Virus record (IMG/VR): IMGVR_UViG_3300028610_001751
Coordinates: 1 to 47,009 of that record
DNA from: a virus
Length of the DNA stretch: 47,009 nt
Strand: one strand, 5' to 3'
Numbering within the stretch: position 1 is the first letter of the stretch; the number at the start of each line of letters is the position of its first letter. The translations under genes were made by a program, and so were the position numbers. The notes beneath the pieces were generated by a model. It searched no databases, was not told the DNA's origin, and was given only the letters and a program-made list of their open reading frames with translations. This document shows, in pieces, positions 13,435 to 22,435 of this stretch.

Positions 13435-14639
13435 CAGTCTTCCCCCCGCATGATCGCATCGAGCTCGGCCTGCGGAACGCCGTAGTCCTCCGCCTTCTCC
13501 GTGGGCGTCTGCGGCGGGTCGCCGTTGGCCTTCTTCTCCGCCTTCTTGGCGTCGGCGGCGTCTTGCCACTTCTGGCAGGCGGGGCACAGCTTGTCCGTTG
13601 TCGGCTTGCCACAGACCCCGCAGGCGCGCTTCCGCGTCTTCTTCTTGGGTGACGGGTTCTCCTTGGCCAGCTTGGCCTCGACGGCGGCCTCGAGCTTCTT
13701 GCGCTCCTCGGGCGTTAGTTCGGTGCCCTCGGAGGGTGAGCGAAAGCGGTCCACCTCCTCGACGTGCTCCGCCTGCCAGGCGGCCTTGCCCTCTGGGGTC
13801 TGAAGGTGCCCGTCGCCGGCGCCGAAGAGGTCCTCCTTGTCCTCGCCCTCGACGACGGTGCGCTCCTTCTTCGGCGGGTCGTCCTTGCCGAGGATCTCCC
13901 CGATGGTCGTCTCGCCCTCCTTCACGGCCTGCCACAGGTGCACGAGGCGCCGGCGGTCGGACACAGTCCAGTTCGCGCGCGTCTTTCCGATGGCGGTCTC
14001 GAGCGCCTCGAGGTCGACGCCCTTGCCGTCCCACGCCTGGATGATCTTCTCGATGGCCGTATCGTCGAGCCCCTGGGCCTGGAGACGCATGGCGATTGCC
14101 TTCAGCTCCGACTTCATGCCGGCGGGCACCGAGCGAATGATTACCTCGCGCACGAGCTTGGAGCGCTCGGCCTTCATCACGATGTTATGGAAACGGTCGT
14201 GGTTGTGGCGCCTGGCCTTGCCGTACTTCGTCGTGTACCACGCGGAGATGACAACGGAGTCCGACCACACGCGCCCGCGCTGGTAGTCGGTGAACGAGGC
14301 GGAGACGCGCAGCTTGTCGGGGTCGTCCTCGACGAGGTCGACGAAGGTTGCCACACGGTTGAACCCGTACGCCTCCGCCAGCGCCTCGGCCGCGCGGATC
14401 GATAGGTCCTCGGCGTACTGCATGACGCCGTCCTTGTCCTTGCCCACCGGCTTGCAGTACACGGCCGCAGCCGCGAACGTCGGGTAGGTCTCCAGTTGCT
14501 CCCTCAGCTCCTCGAGGATCTTCTTGTAGTCCCGAGGCCGAGCCGCCGCCATGGCGACGATCGTCTCGTTCTCCATCTTTAGGATCGCCAAGTCGCGCGG
14601 GAGTGCCGCGACGGCTTGGGCTTGCGGTTCATCCGTCAT
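13434..14639 (-). CDS. Candidate single-strand annealing protein (RecT/Erf-like) with zinc ribbon
   Basis: 401 aa. The N-terminal domain has the layout of phage RecT-like annealases: a helical start with RPRDYKKILEELREQLETYP, a beta region with GVMQYAEDLSIRAAEALAEAYG, an FTDYQRGRVWSDSV strand pair, and the VREVIIRSVPAGMKSELKAIA segment that resembles the conserved 'RNAVLRVIP' region. A charged linker follows, then a C4 zinc ribbon at about 342-358 (CGVCGKPTTDKLCPACQ). It is paired with a Cas4/RecB-type exonuclease two genes upstream, the classic annealase-exonuclease module. Assignment rests on pattern and context. Confidence 0.6.
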   Translation of the reverse strand: MTDEPQAQAVAALPRDLAILKMENETIVAMAAARPRDYKKILEELREQLETYPTFAAAAVYCKPVGKDKDGVMQYAEDLSIRAAEALAEAYGFNRVATFVDLVEDDPDKLRVSASFTDYQRGRVWSDSVVISAWYTTKYGKARRHNHDRFHNIVMKAERSKLVREVIIRSVPAGMKSELKAIAMRLQAQGLDDTAIEKIIQAWDGKGVDLEALETAIGKTRANWTVSDRRRLVHLWQAVKEGETTIGEILGKDDPPKKERTVVEGEDKEDLFGAGDGHLQTPEGKAAWQAEHVEEVDRFRSPSEGTELTPEERKKLEAAVEAKLAKENPSPKKKTRKRACGVCGKPTTDKLCPACQKWQDAADAKKAEKKANGDPPQTPTEKAEDYGVPQAELDAIMRGED

Positions 14640-14651
14640 TGTCGTCTCTCT

Positions 14652-14945
14652 CTAGTTGGGGCTCGGGGGTTCGGCTGGCGGCAGAGCATCGAGGTCGATG
14701 CGTTCCGTTTTGATTCCCGCATAATCCATCGCGTCCGCCATCACGCGCGGGAAGTCATTTCCGGCGATCCCCCTAGCAGACAGGATCGCGTTAGAGAGAA
14801 CGTAGCCCGCGGCCTCAACGGCCCGACCATGATCGCCGCCGGCAAGCTCCTTCCACGCGGCGTTCAGATCGTCTTTGAACTGGGAGCTGAGCGCCTCGAC
14901 CGCCTCTTCGTACAGGCCCATCTCTGCTCGACTGCGACGTGCCAT
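14652..14945 (-). CDS. Hypothetical protein in recombination operon
   Basis: 97 aa from the ATG at 14945 (GGAGAGAG upstream); an in-frame TTG at 14966 is less likely. Basic start (ARRSRAEMG), then helices (YEEAVEALSSQFKDDLNAAWK; GYVLSNAILSARGIAG) and a Pro-rich acidic end. It lies 4 nt after the exonuclease stop and 12 nt before the annealase, so all three are co-transcribed. Not recognised. Confidence 0.65.
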   Translation of the reverse strand: MARRSRAEMGLYEEAVEALSSQFKDDLNAAWKELAGGDHGRAVEAAGYVLSNAILSARGIAGNDFPRVMADAMDYAGIKTERIDLDALPPAEPPSPN

Positions 14946-14949
14946 GCCT

Positions 14950-15756
14950 TCACTCTCTCCCGGCAACGTACTTGCAGGTTGGGAAATAGCCGCAAAACTT
15001 TGGCGAGCACCACCACACGTTGAGGTCGGGGGCTGGGTGGTACACGCCTTTCTCGCGCGCCTCGATCAGCACACCTACGCGCGCGTTCAGGGCCTTCAGG
15101 TGGCGCTGATCGCGCGTGCCCTCGATCTGCTGGGTCGATAGGTTTTTGCCCGTGTCGACCACAACATCGAAGCGCACGCCGGCGGGGAGCCTGCCATACT
15201 TGGCGTTGAAGGCCGCGGCGTACCACGTGAGTTGATCGCTCGCGTCGACGTCGCCGGCTGGCTTCTTGCGCTTCGACGTCTTCAGGTCGACGACGAAGTC
15301 CTCCTCGGTCGCGAGGTCGAGAATGCCCCAGAGCTCGAGGTCTGGGCGCGGCTTGAGAATGATGTTCTCCTGCACGAGCTTCGGCTGGACGGTCGGCGCG
15401 AGCTCCTCCTGGTACAGGGCCGTCATCCGCATGGCGGAGTCCTTCTGCAGGCCGAGGACCTTCTTGCGCCCGACGGAACGCTCCTCTTCGGAGAGCTCGA
15501 ACCCCTCACGGATGCGACCCTCCCAGGCCTCGTCGGTCGCGGCGAGCACGTCATCGAGCGCGAGGTCCTCGCGACTCTCGATCTTCTGCTCGAGGTTGTG
15601 CATCACGCCACCGTCGACGGCGGAGCCCTTTATCATCGCGATGCCGGGTGGAATCTTCTCGCCCTCCTCGTAGCGGCGGCGGTAGGCCTCGCCGCAACGC
15701 AGGAACATCCCGAGCTGACTCGGGGACAGATGCTCGACCTCTTGCTCTTCGGCCAC
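14950..15756 (-). CDS. Cas4/RecB-type PD-(D/E)XK exonuclease with Fe-S cysteines
   Basis: 268 aa. LSPSQLGMFLRCGEAYRRRY opens the domain (Cys21), His53 lies in GSAVDGGVMHNLEQK, then Asp147 (LWGILDLATEED), Asp157-x-Lys159 (VVDLKTSK), and the QLTWYAAAF helix; the C terminus carries Cys250, Cys255 and Cys261. Cys21 plus these three is the four-Cys iron-sulphur layout of Cas4/AddB-like nucleases. It should resect DNA ends to give single strands for the neighbouring annealase. First gene of its transcript, after terminator 15875-15908. Confidence 0.8.
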   Translation of the reverse strand: MAEEQEVEHLSPSQLGMFLRCGEAYRRRYEEGEKIPPGIAMIKGSAVDGGVMHNLEQKIESREDLALDDVLAATDEAWEGRIREGFELSEEERSVGRKKVLGLQKDSAMRMTALYQEELAPTVQPKLVQENIILKPRPDLELWGILDLATEEDFVVDLKTSKRKKPAGDVDASDQLTWYAAAFNAKYGRLPAGVRFDVVVDTGKNLSTQQIEGTRDQRHLKALNARVGVLIEAREKGVYHPAPDLNVWWCSPKFCGYFPTCKYVAGRE

Positions 15757-15874
15757 GCCTCACCTCCAGACGTTGAGTTGCGGGAACGTGGGCGTGGAGG
15801 GCTACACATCCCCCCGTTACTGCCCCCCGGTTTCTAAGCCGGGGCGCCCCAGCGAAAGTCTGCCACCACCTACG

Positions 15875-15908
15875 AAAAAGCGCACCCCCCAAAACTGGAG
15901 GATGCGCT
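15875..15908 (-). terminator. Rho-independent terminator (minus strand)
   Basis: Minus-strand RNA folds AGCGCAUCCUCC/GGGGGGUGCGCU (12 pairs, two G-U) with a 6-base loop, followed by a T tract (15879-15875). The G-U pairs favour the minus orientation. It lies 24 nt after the lipoprotein stop and ends the tail/lysis transcript. The remaining gap to 15757 holds a second hairpin (CCCCGG/CCGGGG near 15825-15845) and presumably the promoter of the exonuclease operon. Confidence 0.85.
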
Positions 15909-15931
15909 CGCCTTTACCGGGCTCCACCGCC

Positions 15932-16606
15932 CTACGTGGCCGTGGGCGGAATAATGTTCTCGATCGTGGCGGCCATGGCGGTGTCCCCGGCGTCCAGCGC
16001 CGCCTTACGGGCGCCGGCGAGCACCATGGCGGGATCGGTGTTCGAGTGCATGTAGCCCAGGTACTTGCCGACGTCCTGGATCGCGTCGCCCACCTTGAGC
16101 TTGACGAGGTTCTTTCCGAGCTCCAGAGCCCGCTTGCGGGGTCTCTTGAAGAAGAGGGCCCCGATTGGAAGCGTCAGAGAGTCCAGCAGCCCCGTGAATG
16201 GGGCCGCGGCGGGAAACATCGTCGCCACAAGCGACCCCACGAATCCGGTGACGGGGCCGGTACGAGAGTCGATCGCCTCCTTGATGAAGTCGTCGCGTTC
16301 CTTGTATTGCGCATCGAGCGCGAGCGTCTCCGCCTCGAAGGCGGCCTTCGCCGACTCGAACACCTGCATGGCGGCCAGCGTCGCCGTAGCGTCCCCCGAC
16401 TTCATGGCCTCGCCGACCTCACGGAGAGCCGCCCGAGAGCCGCTCTCCGCCGCCTGGGCCGCGGCGGTCGCTTCCTGGACGGACGCGTCCAGGGCCTCGA
16501 GCTGGGCCGTCTGTTCGGGCGTCATGATCTGTTCGGCCGTGCATCCCGAAAGCGCCGGCGCCATGGCCAGGGTGAGCGCGACGACGAATCGTCTTAGTGT
16601 CTTCAT
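15932..16606 (-). CDS. Lipoprotein with internal membrane segment, possible lysis role
   Basis: 224 aa. Signal peptide with a good lipobox (ALSGC, Cys22), then an Ala/Glu-rich coiled coil (residues 24-120) and a hydrophobic stretch at about 125-152 (TMFPAAAPFTGLLDSLTLPIGALFF) followed by KRPRKR. Its place directly after a holin-like gene suggests lysis or late membrane function, for instance a spanin-like envelope connector, but the size and membrane segment are unlike a classic o-spanin. Last gene before the terminator. Confidence 0.65.
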   Translation of the reverse strand: MKTLRRFVVALTLAMAPALSGCTAEQIMTPEQTAQLEALDASVQEATAAAQAAESGSRAALREVGEAMKSGDATATLAAMQVFESAKAAFEAETLALDAQYKERDDFIKEAIDSRTGPVTGFVGSLVATMFPAAAPFTGLLDSLTLPIGALFFKRPRKRALELGKNLVKLKVGDAIQDVGKYLGYMHSNTDPAMVLAGARKAALDAGDTAMAATIENIIPPTAT

Positions 16607-16616
16607 GGGTCTCCTC

Positions 16617-16886
16617 TCACAGGGAAGTCCCGTCCTGAATGGCGTGTCCGATCAGATCCAGGATCTTCCAGAGCAGTCCGGCCCCGCCGACGGCGTAGCC
16701 GATCCTCAGCATAGTAGACAGAACGCGCTCGACTCGATCGAGCCGCAGGGCGATACCGGGCTTGCCGGCCTCCTGGCTCCAAATATGGCGGTGGAGCCCA
16801 TCTACGCGCATTGAGGTAGCGTCCAGGGCTCGCTCGTACCCTTCGATCCGTCCCTCGAGGCGCGCGACGTGTTCGCTTTCCGTCAT
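16617..16886 (-). CDS. Holin-like / XhlA-like small membrane protein
   Basis: 89 aa. Residues 1-55 form a charged coiled coil (ESEHVARLEGRIEGYERALDA); residues 60-79 form one transmembrane helix (LRIGYAVGGAGLLWKILDLIG); short tail. This is the layout of haemolysin XhlA-like and some one-helix phage holins. It sits between the internal-virion gene and a lipoprotein gene, a usual place for lysis genes, although no endolysin is recognisable beside it. Confidence 0.6.
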   Translation of the reverse strand: MTESEHVARLEGRIEGYERALDATSMRVDGLHRHIWSQEAGKPGIALRLDRVERVLSTMLRIGYAVGGAGLLWKILDLIGHAIQDGTSL

Positions 16887-16898
16887 CTCAAACTCCCC

Positions 16899-19800
16899 TT
16901 ATTTCAAAGCGTCTTTCCGGGCTTCAGCGCTCCGGCGCAGCGCCCGGAACCGTTCCCTGGCGGCCGTGCCCCCCTTGGCCTGCTCGAGGGCCTCCTTGGC
17001 CAGCAACACCGATTCGCGCACGAGCGCCCGGCGCTTGTCCGTGTCGTCCGTCTGACTCCTGATGTACGACAGCGCCGAGACTGCACGTGTGGCGTCGGCG
17101 AGCATAAGTCGCACCTGGCCCTGAACGTGAGTCTCCTCGACGCGATCGGATGCCTGGCGCAGCCGGTACTCGTCCAGGGTGTCGTACAGCCGGTCGATCG
17201 ACTTGGGGTGGAAGCCCATCGCCCCACCGCGCTGGAAGAGCCGGCCCAGGACGGCGATGTCGGCAGGCTCATCACCACGCCCACCGGCCTTGCCGCCCAG
17301 GCCGACCGCGTCGATCACGTCGGAGGCCACCCCTCCGAAGACGCCACGAATGGCGTGATCGATGCGCCTCGGCGAAGCCCCGAAGAGCTCACCGGTGAAT
17401 CGAGCGACGCGGCTCGTGTACTCGCTGTATTGCTCCTCGAGCGGCTTACGCGCGTCGCGAGTCGGAACGATCGGCGTGTCCCAGAAGCGGTCTCGGTTGC
17501 TCCATTGATCGGCCATCTCGTCGAAGAGCACCGGCTCCACGTTGGGTGTGAGCACCTCGAAGAACTGCGAGAACCACCGTTTCGCCGTCTCGGGCTCCTG
17601 CTGGTACCAGGCGTCCGCGAACATCTCGGGCATGGCGCCGAACATCATGCCGGGCTCGAAGGCGCGAGGAATCCGGACGAGTTCCTCGCGTCCGTTCCAG
17701 TTGAACGGCACGTGCCAGAAGAGGGCCTTCGCCTCCGAAGAGAGCTCCTTGTACCACTCTTTGTCCTTGTTCCACCACCAGAGCGCCAGCGTGATCGAGG
17801 CGAGCTCCAGGCCCCTCCAGAGGAACCGGGCGGGGTTGCGCTTGAAGGCCCGCACGTTGGCTCTGGGGCCTTGCAGGGCGGCGTTGTGGAAGGGGGCGAC
17901 GCGGTTCCACATCCGGCCATACTCGCCGGCCGCGGAGAAGTCGGTCGTCACCTGTTTCGCGGCCAGGAGGAGCTCGAGCGATTGGTCGAGCGTCATCGGC
18001 TGCCCTGGAGCCCAGCCGATCTTCTTGGCGAGCAGCTTGAGCTCGGCCACGCGCGCGGCGGACTCGGGGAACTGCAGGGTGTCGCGCAGGAAGTCGAAGG
18101 CGTTGCGGGGGTCCAGAACGCGGATCACCGGCCCCTGGAAGAGGCGCCGGGCGGCGCGGTCTGTGTGGCGAATGTCCTGGCCGAGGGGTTGGGCCATCTC
18201 GCCGCCCAGACGCCGGAACGCGTCCAGGTACGGGGACGCGTACTTCCCGCCGGTTGCGCGGTGGAGCGCCGCGTTACCGAACTGCATGAGCCACTCCCCA
18301 AACAGGCGCGGCGCCCAGGCCGAGCTCTGCGTGTTGAGGGCGAAGGTCTGCACGTCGCGTTGGGGGTTCGTGATGAGCCCGAAGGACGCACGCAGGCCAG
18401 TCGTGCCGGCCCGGAAGATTTCCGCCGGCAGGCCGAGGAACAGATCCAGCACCTTCGGCAGGCGGTACACGTCCATGCCGGCGAGCGTCTTGAACAGGCG
18501 CGCGTCGACCTCGAACCATCGGACGCGTCCGACCTCGCTGTCCCACATTGGGATGACGGGGACCTCCCCCTGGCGCGGCGAGGCCGCCGGCGCAAAGAAT
18601 GTCAGCGTCTCGCCCATCAGGTCGAGCGTGTCGGTCTCCTCGGCCTTGGCGCCCTCGACCGGCAGGAGCTTCCCGCCACGGCTGGACATCAGGGCCTCGC
18701 CCTCGGCCGCAGCGAGCACCTTGCCGGTCTTCTCGAAGACGGTCTTGGAGAGCTCGTCGATCAGGTCGGCGACGCTACGCGAGGCCACCGGCACGCGGTC
18801 GCGGGGAACCTCGACGACCAGGTGCCCCATGCCCTCGACCCCCGAGAGCCGAATCATCTGATCCAGGACGAGCCGGCGGTGCGCGAGCAGGATCGTCTTG
18901 CGCGCGTTGGCGATCATCACGGGGAAGGGGTTCTTCACGCGACGCCCAGAGCCACGGAGCAACTTCACGATGCCGCCCGACTCGGACCCCGCGCCTCCGG
19001 ACCTCGCGGCCCAGAGCGAGTCGAGCTCGGCGAATTCGCGCTGCAGGGGGATGTAGTAGCCGGGATCGACGTCGCGGATCCGCTGCACGACGCGCGCCAT
19101 GGACGGGCTCGCCTGCGCGGCGTAGTTCAAGACGCCCTCGTTCCACTCGTAGACCTTGTCCGCGGCGAGCTGGAACTGGGGGCTGTCGAGCTCTTCGATC
19201 ACCTGCTGGGCGTCCATCAGGGAGAGCCCGGGGTCTCGACTGCCGTTGGGGTCTGTCCAGAGCGCCATTGCCCGCTTGGCCCAGAGGTAGATCGAGAAGT
19301 CTCGGTAGCGACCCCTCACGAGCCCACGGATGTCCTCAAGCGCCGGACCGGTGCGGTTGCCGGCGATGTCGATCATGGACTCCCCGATCATGTACTCGGC
19401 CCTGGCGTCGTGCGTCGTGCGCAGCGCGGAGAGAGTGAAGTAGGGGTCTTCGGACGGCGCGAGCTCGCGGTCGAGACCCTTCTCGGCCTGCCTGGCGAAT
19501 TCGTTGAGCGGCTGCGCCATCTCGAACCAGGCTTCCACGGTGAAGAACCGGCGGATGGCGTCAACGCCCTCTTTGAAGCGCCCGGCGAGACCCGGCTGCT
19601 CGACCATGGAGGCTTGCGCGCGCTTCTTCGAGCCCTGGTCCCGCCAGCGGTCCGCGAGCTTGCGCACCTCCAGCAGCGGCTTCTTGCAGGCCGGGCAACG
19701 GTCGACGAGGAACGAGTCTTCAAACCACCGGTAGAAGAGGGGCGCGGTGGACTTGGCCTCTGCCGGAGCGGTCGTGTAGAGCCGGATGAACTCGGCGAAC

Positions 19801-22433
19801 CCCTCGCGCTTGTACCCCGCGGCGGGCTTGCGCTTGCCGTACAGGGCCTTGCCCATCTTCGCGAGCTCCGCCTGCAACTTGCGCGAGACGTTCTTCTTCT
19901 TCCACGGGCCACCGTCGCCGGCGGTCCACCCGAAGACGGCCTTGTCGAGGGCGTGGCCGACCTCGTGCGCCGCGGTGGCCACGTTGTTCGCCGCCTTGAC
20001 CCGGATGACCTCGGGCCCGACATGGAAGACGCCGCGGGCCTTCATGTTGCCCATGCGCCCGTAGCGGATCGGAGAGGCGGTGCCGGCCGCGGTGAGCACC
20101 TTCGAGAGCGCATCGATTATCTGTGGGGCACTGACGGGCTTGCCCTTGGTGGGCGCAGCAGAGGCGGCAAGCCTTCCGATGAGTCGACCCCCAATGGGGG
20201 CGCCGAGGTTCGCGCCCCCACCACCCATGGGGTCAGCGGGAAGGCCTGCCGCCATGGCCGCCGGCGCCTCTCCTGGGTCGTACGGCACGCCGGAGCTTTC
20301 GACGTCGTCGATGTCGGCTTCTTCGTCGACCGTGAGTCCCAGGGCAAGGTCGGCCGTGAGCCGCCCGCGCTCTTCGTGAATGGCGATCTGGGCCTTCTTG
20401 TGCTTCTCCTTGGTCGCAGGGAGCTTGGCCCTACGCCGCTTGCCCTCCAGCGCCGCCATCTCGCGATCGATCTCGGCGATGCGCTTCCTGGCCTCCTGGC
20501 GGGCGGTGTCCTCTTTTCCCGGCTCGGGCGATGGGAGTTTTTCCGTTTGCGCCAAGGCGCCCGTTCGCCGTTCCCGGACCTCATCGGCCCCTTTCACGTC
20601 CCCTTTGTCGAGCTTCTTCTGCTCTTCGGTCAGGCTGGCGAGCTCCTTCTCGAGGCGGTCGATCTGTTCCGGCCCTTCCTCCTCGGTTTCCGTGGGGACC
20701 TTCCGGCGCTCCTTGCCCTTGAAGGCCCGTTGCCCCTTCCGCCGCTCCTCCTGGCGGCCCTCCTCCTTGGCCCCCTCGATGGCCTTCGTGACCTTCTCGG
20801 CCGTGCTGGGCTTCTCTGGCTCGGGCTCTACCTCCTCAGCCGTCCATTCTTCGAGGATCTGCTCGAGGGCGAAATCGGCGTTCTCAGCACTGGCAAGCGA
20901 CTTTTTCGCCTGCTCGAGCTCCTCGTCGGGCACCCCCAGGATCTTGGCTTGCCTAGCCAGTTCGCCGCGGTGGGCAGTCGTGGCGGGGCGGTGCTCCTTC
21001 TCGGCCTCGATCTGCGCTTCGAGCTCGGCCTGCTCTTCCTTTTCGGCCTTCTTGGCCGCTTCCGGGGGTTTTGTCGGTGCTCCTTCCTCTCCCTCCAGCG
21101 CCGTCCGGAACTGCTCGATCGACTCCTCGGAGTACCCGGCCAGCCGCGAGAGCTCGAGCTTGTCCTCGGTCGTGCCGCCGTACCCCTTCTCGGCAAGGTG
21201 CTGCGCGAGCTCGTCGGCGCTCTCTCCCTGCGCGTGGTAGACGAACCACGTCCGGTCCTGTCCTTTCACCGAGAAGACCTCGAGCCCGATCTCGCGCGCC
21301 CTGGCGGCCTCGGCGCCCGAGTCCGTGAATCCAGCCTTGCGCTGGCCGGAGACGATCGACTCGGGGCCCATGTAACCCTCGCGGAGTCCTGCCTTGATCT
21401 CGTCGCTGGTCCCCTCGGCAGCCGCGACCACGGGCTCGAACTCCGGCGTCCCCTCGGGCGTGCCGCCAGCCTCGACACCGGGGGCGCCGGGCTCTTCTGC
21501 GCGCGGTCCGGGTGGGGCGGCGATGTTCCGGCGGCCGGCCATGGTCGTGATGACGGAGAGGATGACGCCGGAGAAGAAGCCGGCGGAACCGCCCTCCAGG
21601 ACCCCTTCGAGCCACTTGCGATCCTTGTCGTACCCGACGAGGTCGGCCGCGATGATGTTCGAGGCCTCGGTCTGGAAGGCCTCCTGCAGGAACTCCTCGC
21701 CGCCCTCCACGAGCACGTCCACAAGGAGGCGCTTCAGACCGCCCCCGCTGGTCTTGTCTGCGCGGTCGAGGATCCGGCCGATGCCCACGGCCTCCGAGGT
21801 CCCGACGAGCATCCCGAGCCCCCAGGCCTTCCAGGCGTCCTTGTCCGACGCGCCGCTCATCTTGGCGTCGTGGTATTGCGCCGACCCGCCCATCATGGCG
21901 CCCAGCCCCATGCTCGTCGCCTTGGCGGTGGCGCCGAGGGCCTTGCCGATCGCCCCGCCGGCGATGAAGCCCGCGCCCGACCCGAGGGCCTGGGGCACGG
22001 TCGAGTACGCGAACGAGTCGGCGGCCTTCTCCGCTCCAGGAACGGCCCACTTGGCGACGTCGCGGATGGCGGTGGCGTACTCCTTGGCCTTGCGCCCGAT
22101 CAGCTTCCCGCCCGCGGTGCCCGGACTCCCAGGCCCGCCGAACTGGAACGCACCCGACTCTGAGGCGATCTCCGACGCGATCCCGATCGAGTCCATGATG
22201 CCCGCCGGCATCTCGGCCACCCCGCCCACGAAGGACGAGACGGCCTGCTGGCCCTTCTCCCTGCGCGACGGGCGGCGTGCGGCCTCCAGCCGAGACAAGA
22301 CGGTCGTCTTCTTACGCTCCTCGGCGCGGAAGGCCTTGCCGCGCTCCGCGGTCCGCTCCTCCTGAGCCGCGAGCGTGGCCCGGAGGTCCTGCTCGGGGGC
22401 GGAAGCCTCCTGGAGGCGCTCGAGAACGCCCAT
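16899..22433 (-). CDS. Giant polyvalent internal virion protein (zincin motif, LPD38-like C terminus)
   Basis: 1,844 aa, AAGGA site before the ATG at 22433. Order: helical N terminus; Gly/Ala-rich amphipathic region at about 65-330 (GSGAGFIAGGAIGKALGATA) that could insert in membranes; charged linker; a zincin-type metallopeptidase segment with HEVGHALD at 823-830 and a downstream Glu (GYKREGFAEFIRLY); a CPAC pair at 913-916; and a long helical C-terminal part (about 1360-1800) resembling the LPD38 domain of polyvalent phage proteins (GLITNPQRDVQTF; YGRMWNRVAPFHNAALQG; WWWNKDKEWYKEL). Such proteins ride in podovirus heads and are ejected with the DNA to form the channel and attack host targets. 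Confidence 0.8.
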   Translation of the reverse strand: MGVLERLQEASAPEQDLRATLAAQEERTAERGKAFRAEERKKTTVLSRLEAARRPSRREKGQQAVSSFVGGVAEMPAGIMDSIGIASEIASESGAFQFGGPGSPGTAGGKLIGRKAKEYATAIRDVAKWAVPGAEKAADSFAYSTVPQALGSGAGFIAGGAIGKALGATAKATSMGLGAMMGGSAQYHDAKMSGASDKDAWKAWGLGMLVGTSEAVGIGRILDRADKTSGGGLKRLLVDVLVEGGEEFLQEAFQTEASNIIAADLVGYDKDRKWLEGVLEGGSAGFFSGVILSVITTMAGRRNIAAPPGPRAEEPGAPGVEAGGTPEGTPEFEPVVAAAEGTSDEIKAGLREGYMGPESIVSGQRKAGFTDSGAEAARAREIGLEVFSVKGQDRTWFVYHAQGESADELAQHLAEKGYGGTTEDKLELSRLAGYSEESIEQFRTALEGEEGAPTKPPEAAKKAEKEEQAELEAQIEAEKEHRPATTAHRGELARQAKILGVPDEELEQAKKSLASAENADFALEQILEEWTAEEVEPEPEKPSTAEKVTKAIEGAKEEGRQEERRKGQRAFKGKERRKVPTETEEEGPEQIDRLEKELASLTEEQKKLDKGDVKGADEVRERRTGALAQTEKLPSPEPGKEDTARQEARKRIAEIDREMAALEGKRRRAKLPATKEKHKKAQIAIHEERGRLTADLALGLTVDEEADIDDVESSGVPYDPGEAPAAMAAGLPADPMGGGGANLGAPIGGRLIGRLAASAAPTKGKPVSAPQIIDALSKVLTAAGTASPIRYGRMGNMKARGVFHVGPEVIRVKAANNVATAAHEVGHALDKAVFGWTAGDGGPWKKKNVSRKLQAELAKMGKALYGKRKPAAGYKREGFAEFIRLYTTAPAEAKSTAPLFYRWFEDSFLVDRCPACKKPLLEVRKLADRWRDQGSKKRAQASMVEQPGLAGRFKEGVDAIRRFFTVEAWFEMAQPLNEFARQAEKGLDRELAPSEDPYFTLSALRTTHDARAEYMIGESMIDIAGNRTGPALEDIRGLVRGRYRDFSIYLWAKRAMALWTDPNGSRDPGLSLMDAQQVIEELDSPQFQLAADKVYEWNEGVLNYAAQASPSMARVVQRIRDVDPGYYIPLQREFAELDSLWAARSGGAGSESGGIVKLLRGSGRRVKNPFPVMIANARKTILLAHRRLVLDQMIRLSGVEGMGHLVVEVPRDRVPVASRSVADLIDELSKTVFEKTGKVLAAAEGEALMSSRGGKLLPVEGAKAEETDTLDLMGETLTFFAPAASPRQGEVPVIPMWDSEVGRVRWFEVDARLFKTLAGMDVYRLPKVLDLFLGLPAEIFRAGTTGLRASFGLITNPQRDVQTFALNTQSSAWAPRLFGEWLMQFGNAALHRATGGKYASPYLDAFRRLGGEMAQPLGQDIRHTDRAARRLFQGPVIRVLDPRNAFDFLRDTLQFPESAARVAELKLLAKKIGWAPGQPMTLDQSLELLLAAKQVTTDFSAAGEYGRMWNRVAPFHNAALQGPRANVRAFKRNPARFLWRGLELASITLALWWWNKDKEWYKELSSEAKALFWHVPFNWNGREELVRIPRAFEPGMMFGAMPEMFADAWYQQEPETAKRWFSQFFEVLTPNVEPVLFDEMADQWSNRDRFWDTPIVPTRDARKPLEEQYSEYTSRVARFTGELFGASPRRIDHAIRGVFGGVASDVIDAVGLGGKAGGRGDEPADIAVLGRLFQRGGAMGFHPKSIDRLYDTLDEYRLRQASDRVEETHVQGQVRLMLADATRAVSALSYIRSQTDDTDKRRALVRESVLLAKEALEQAKGGTAARERFRALRRSAEARKDALK

Positions 22434-22435
22434 CG

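Noticed and set aside
16869-22163. 1,764-codon open frame on the plus strand
   Set aside because: It is exactly antisense to the polyvalent protein gene, has an Arg/Leu/His/Asp-biased shadow composition, and lacks any recognisable domain. Long antisense frames are expected in GC-rich genes with biased third positions.
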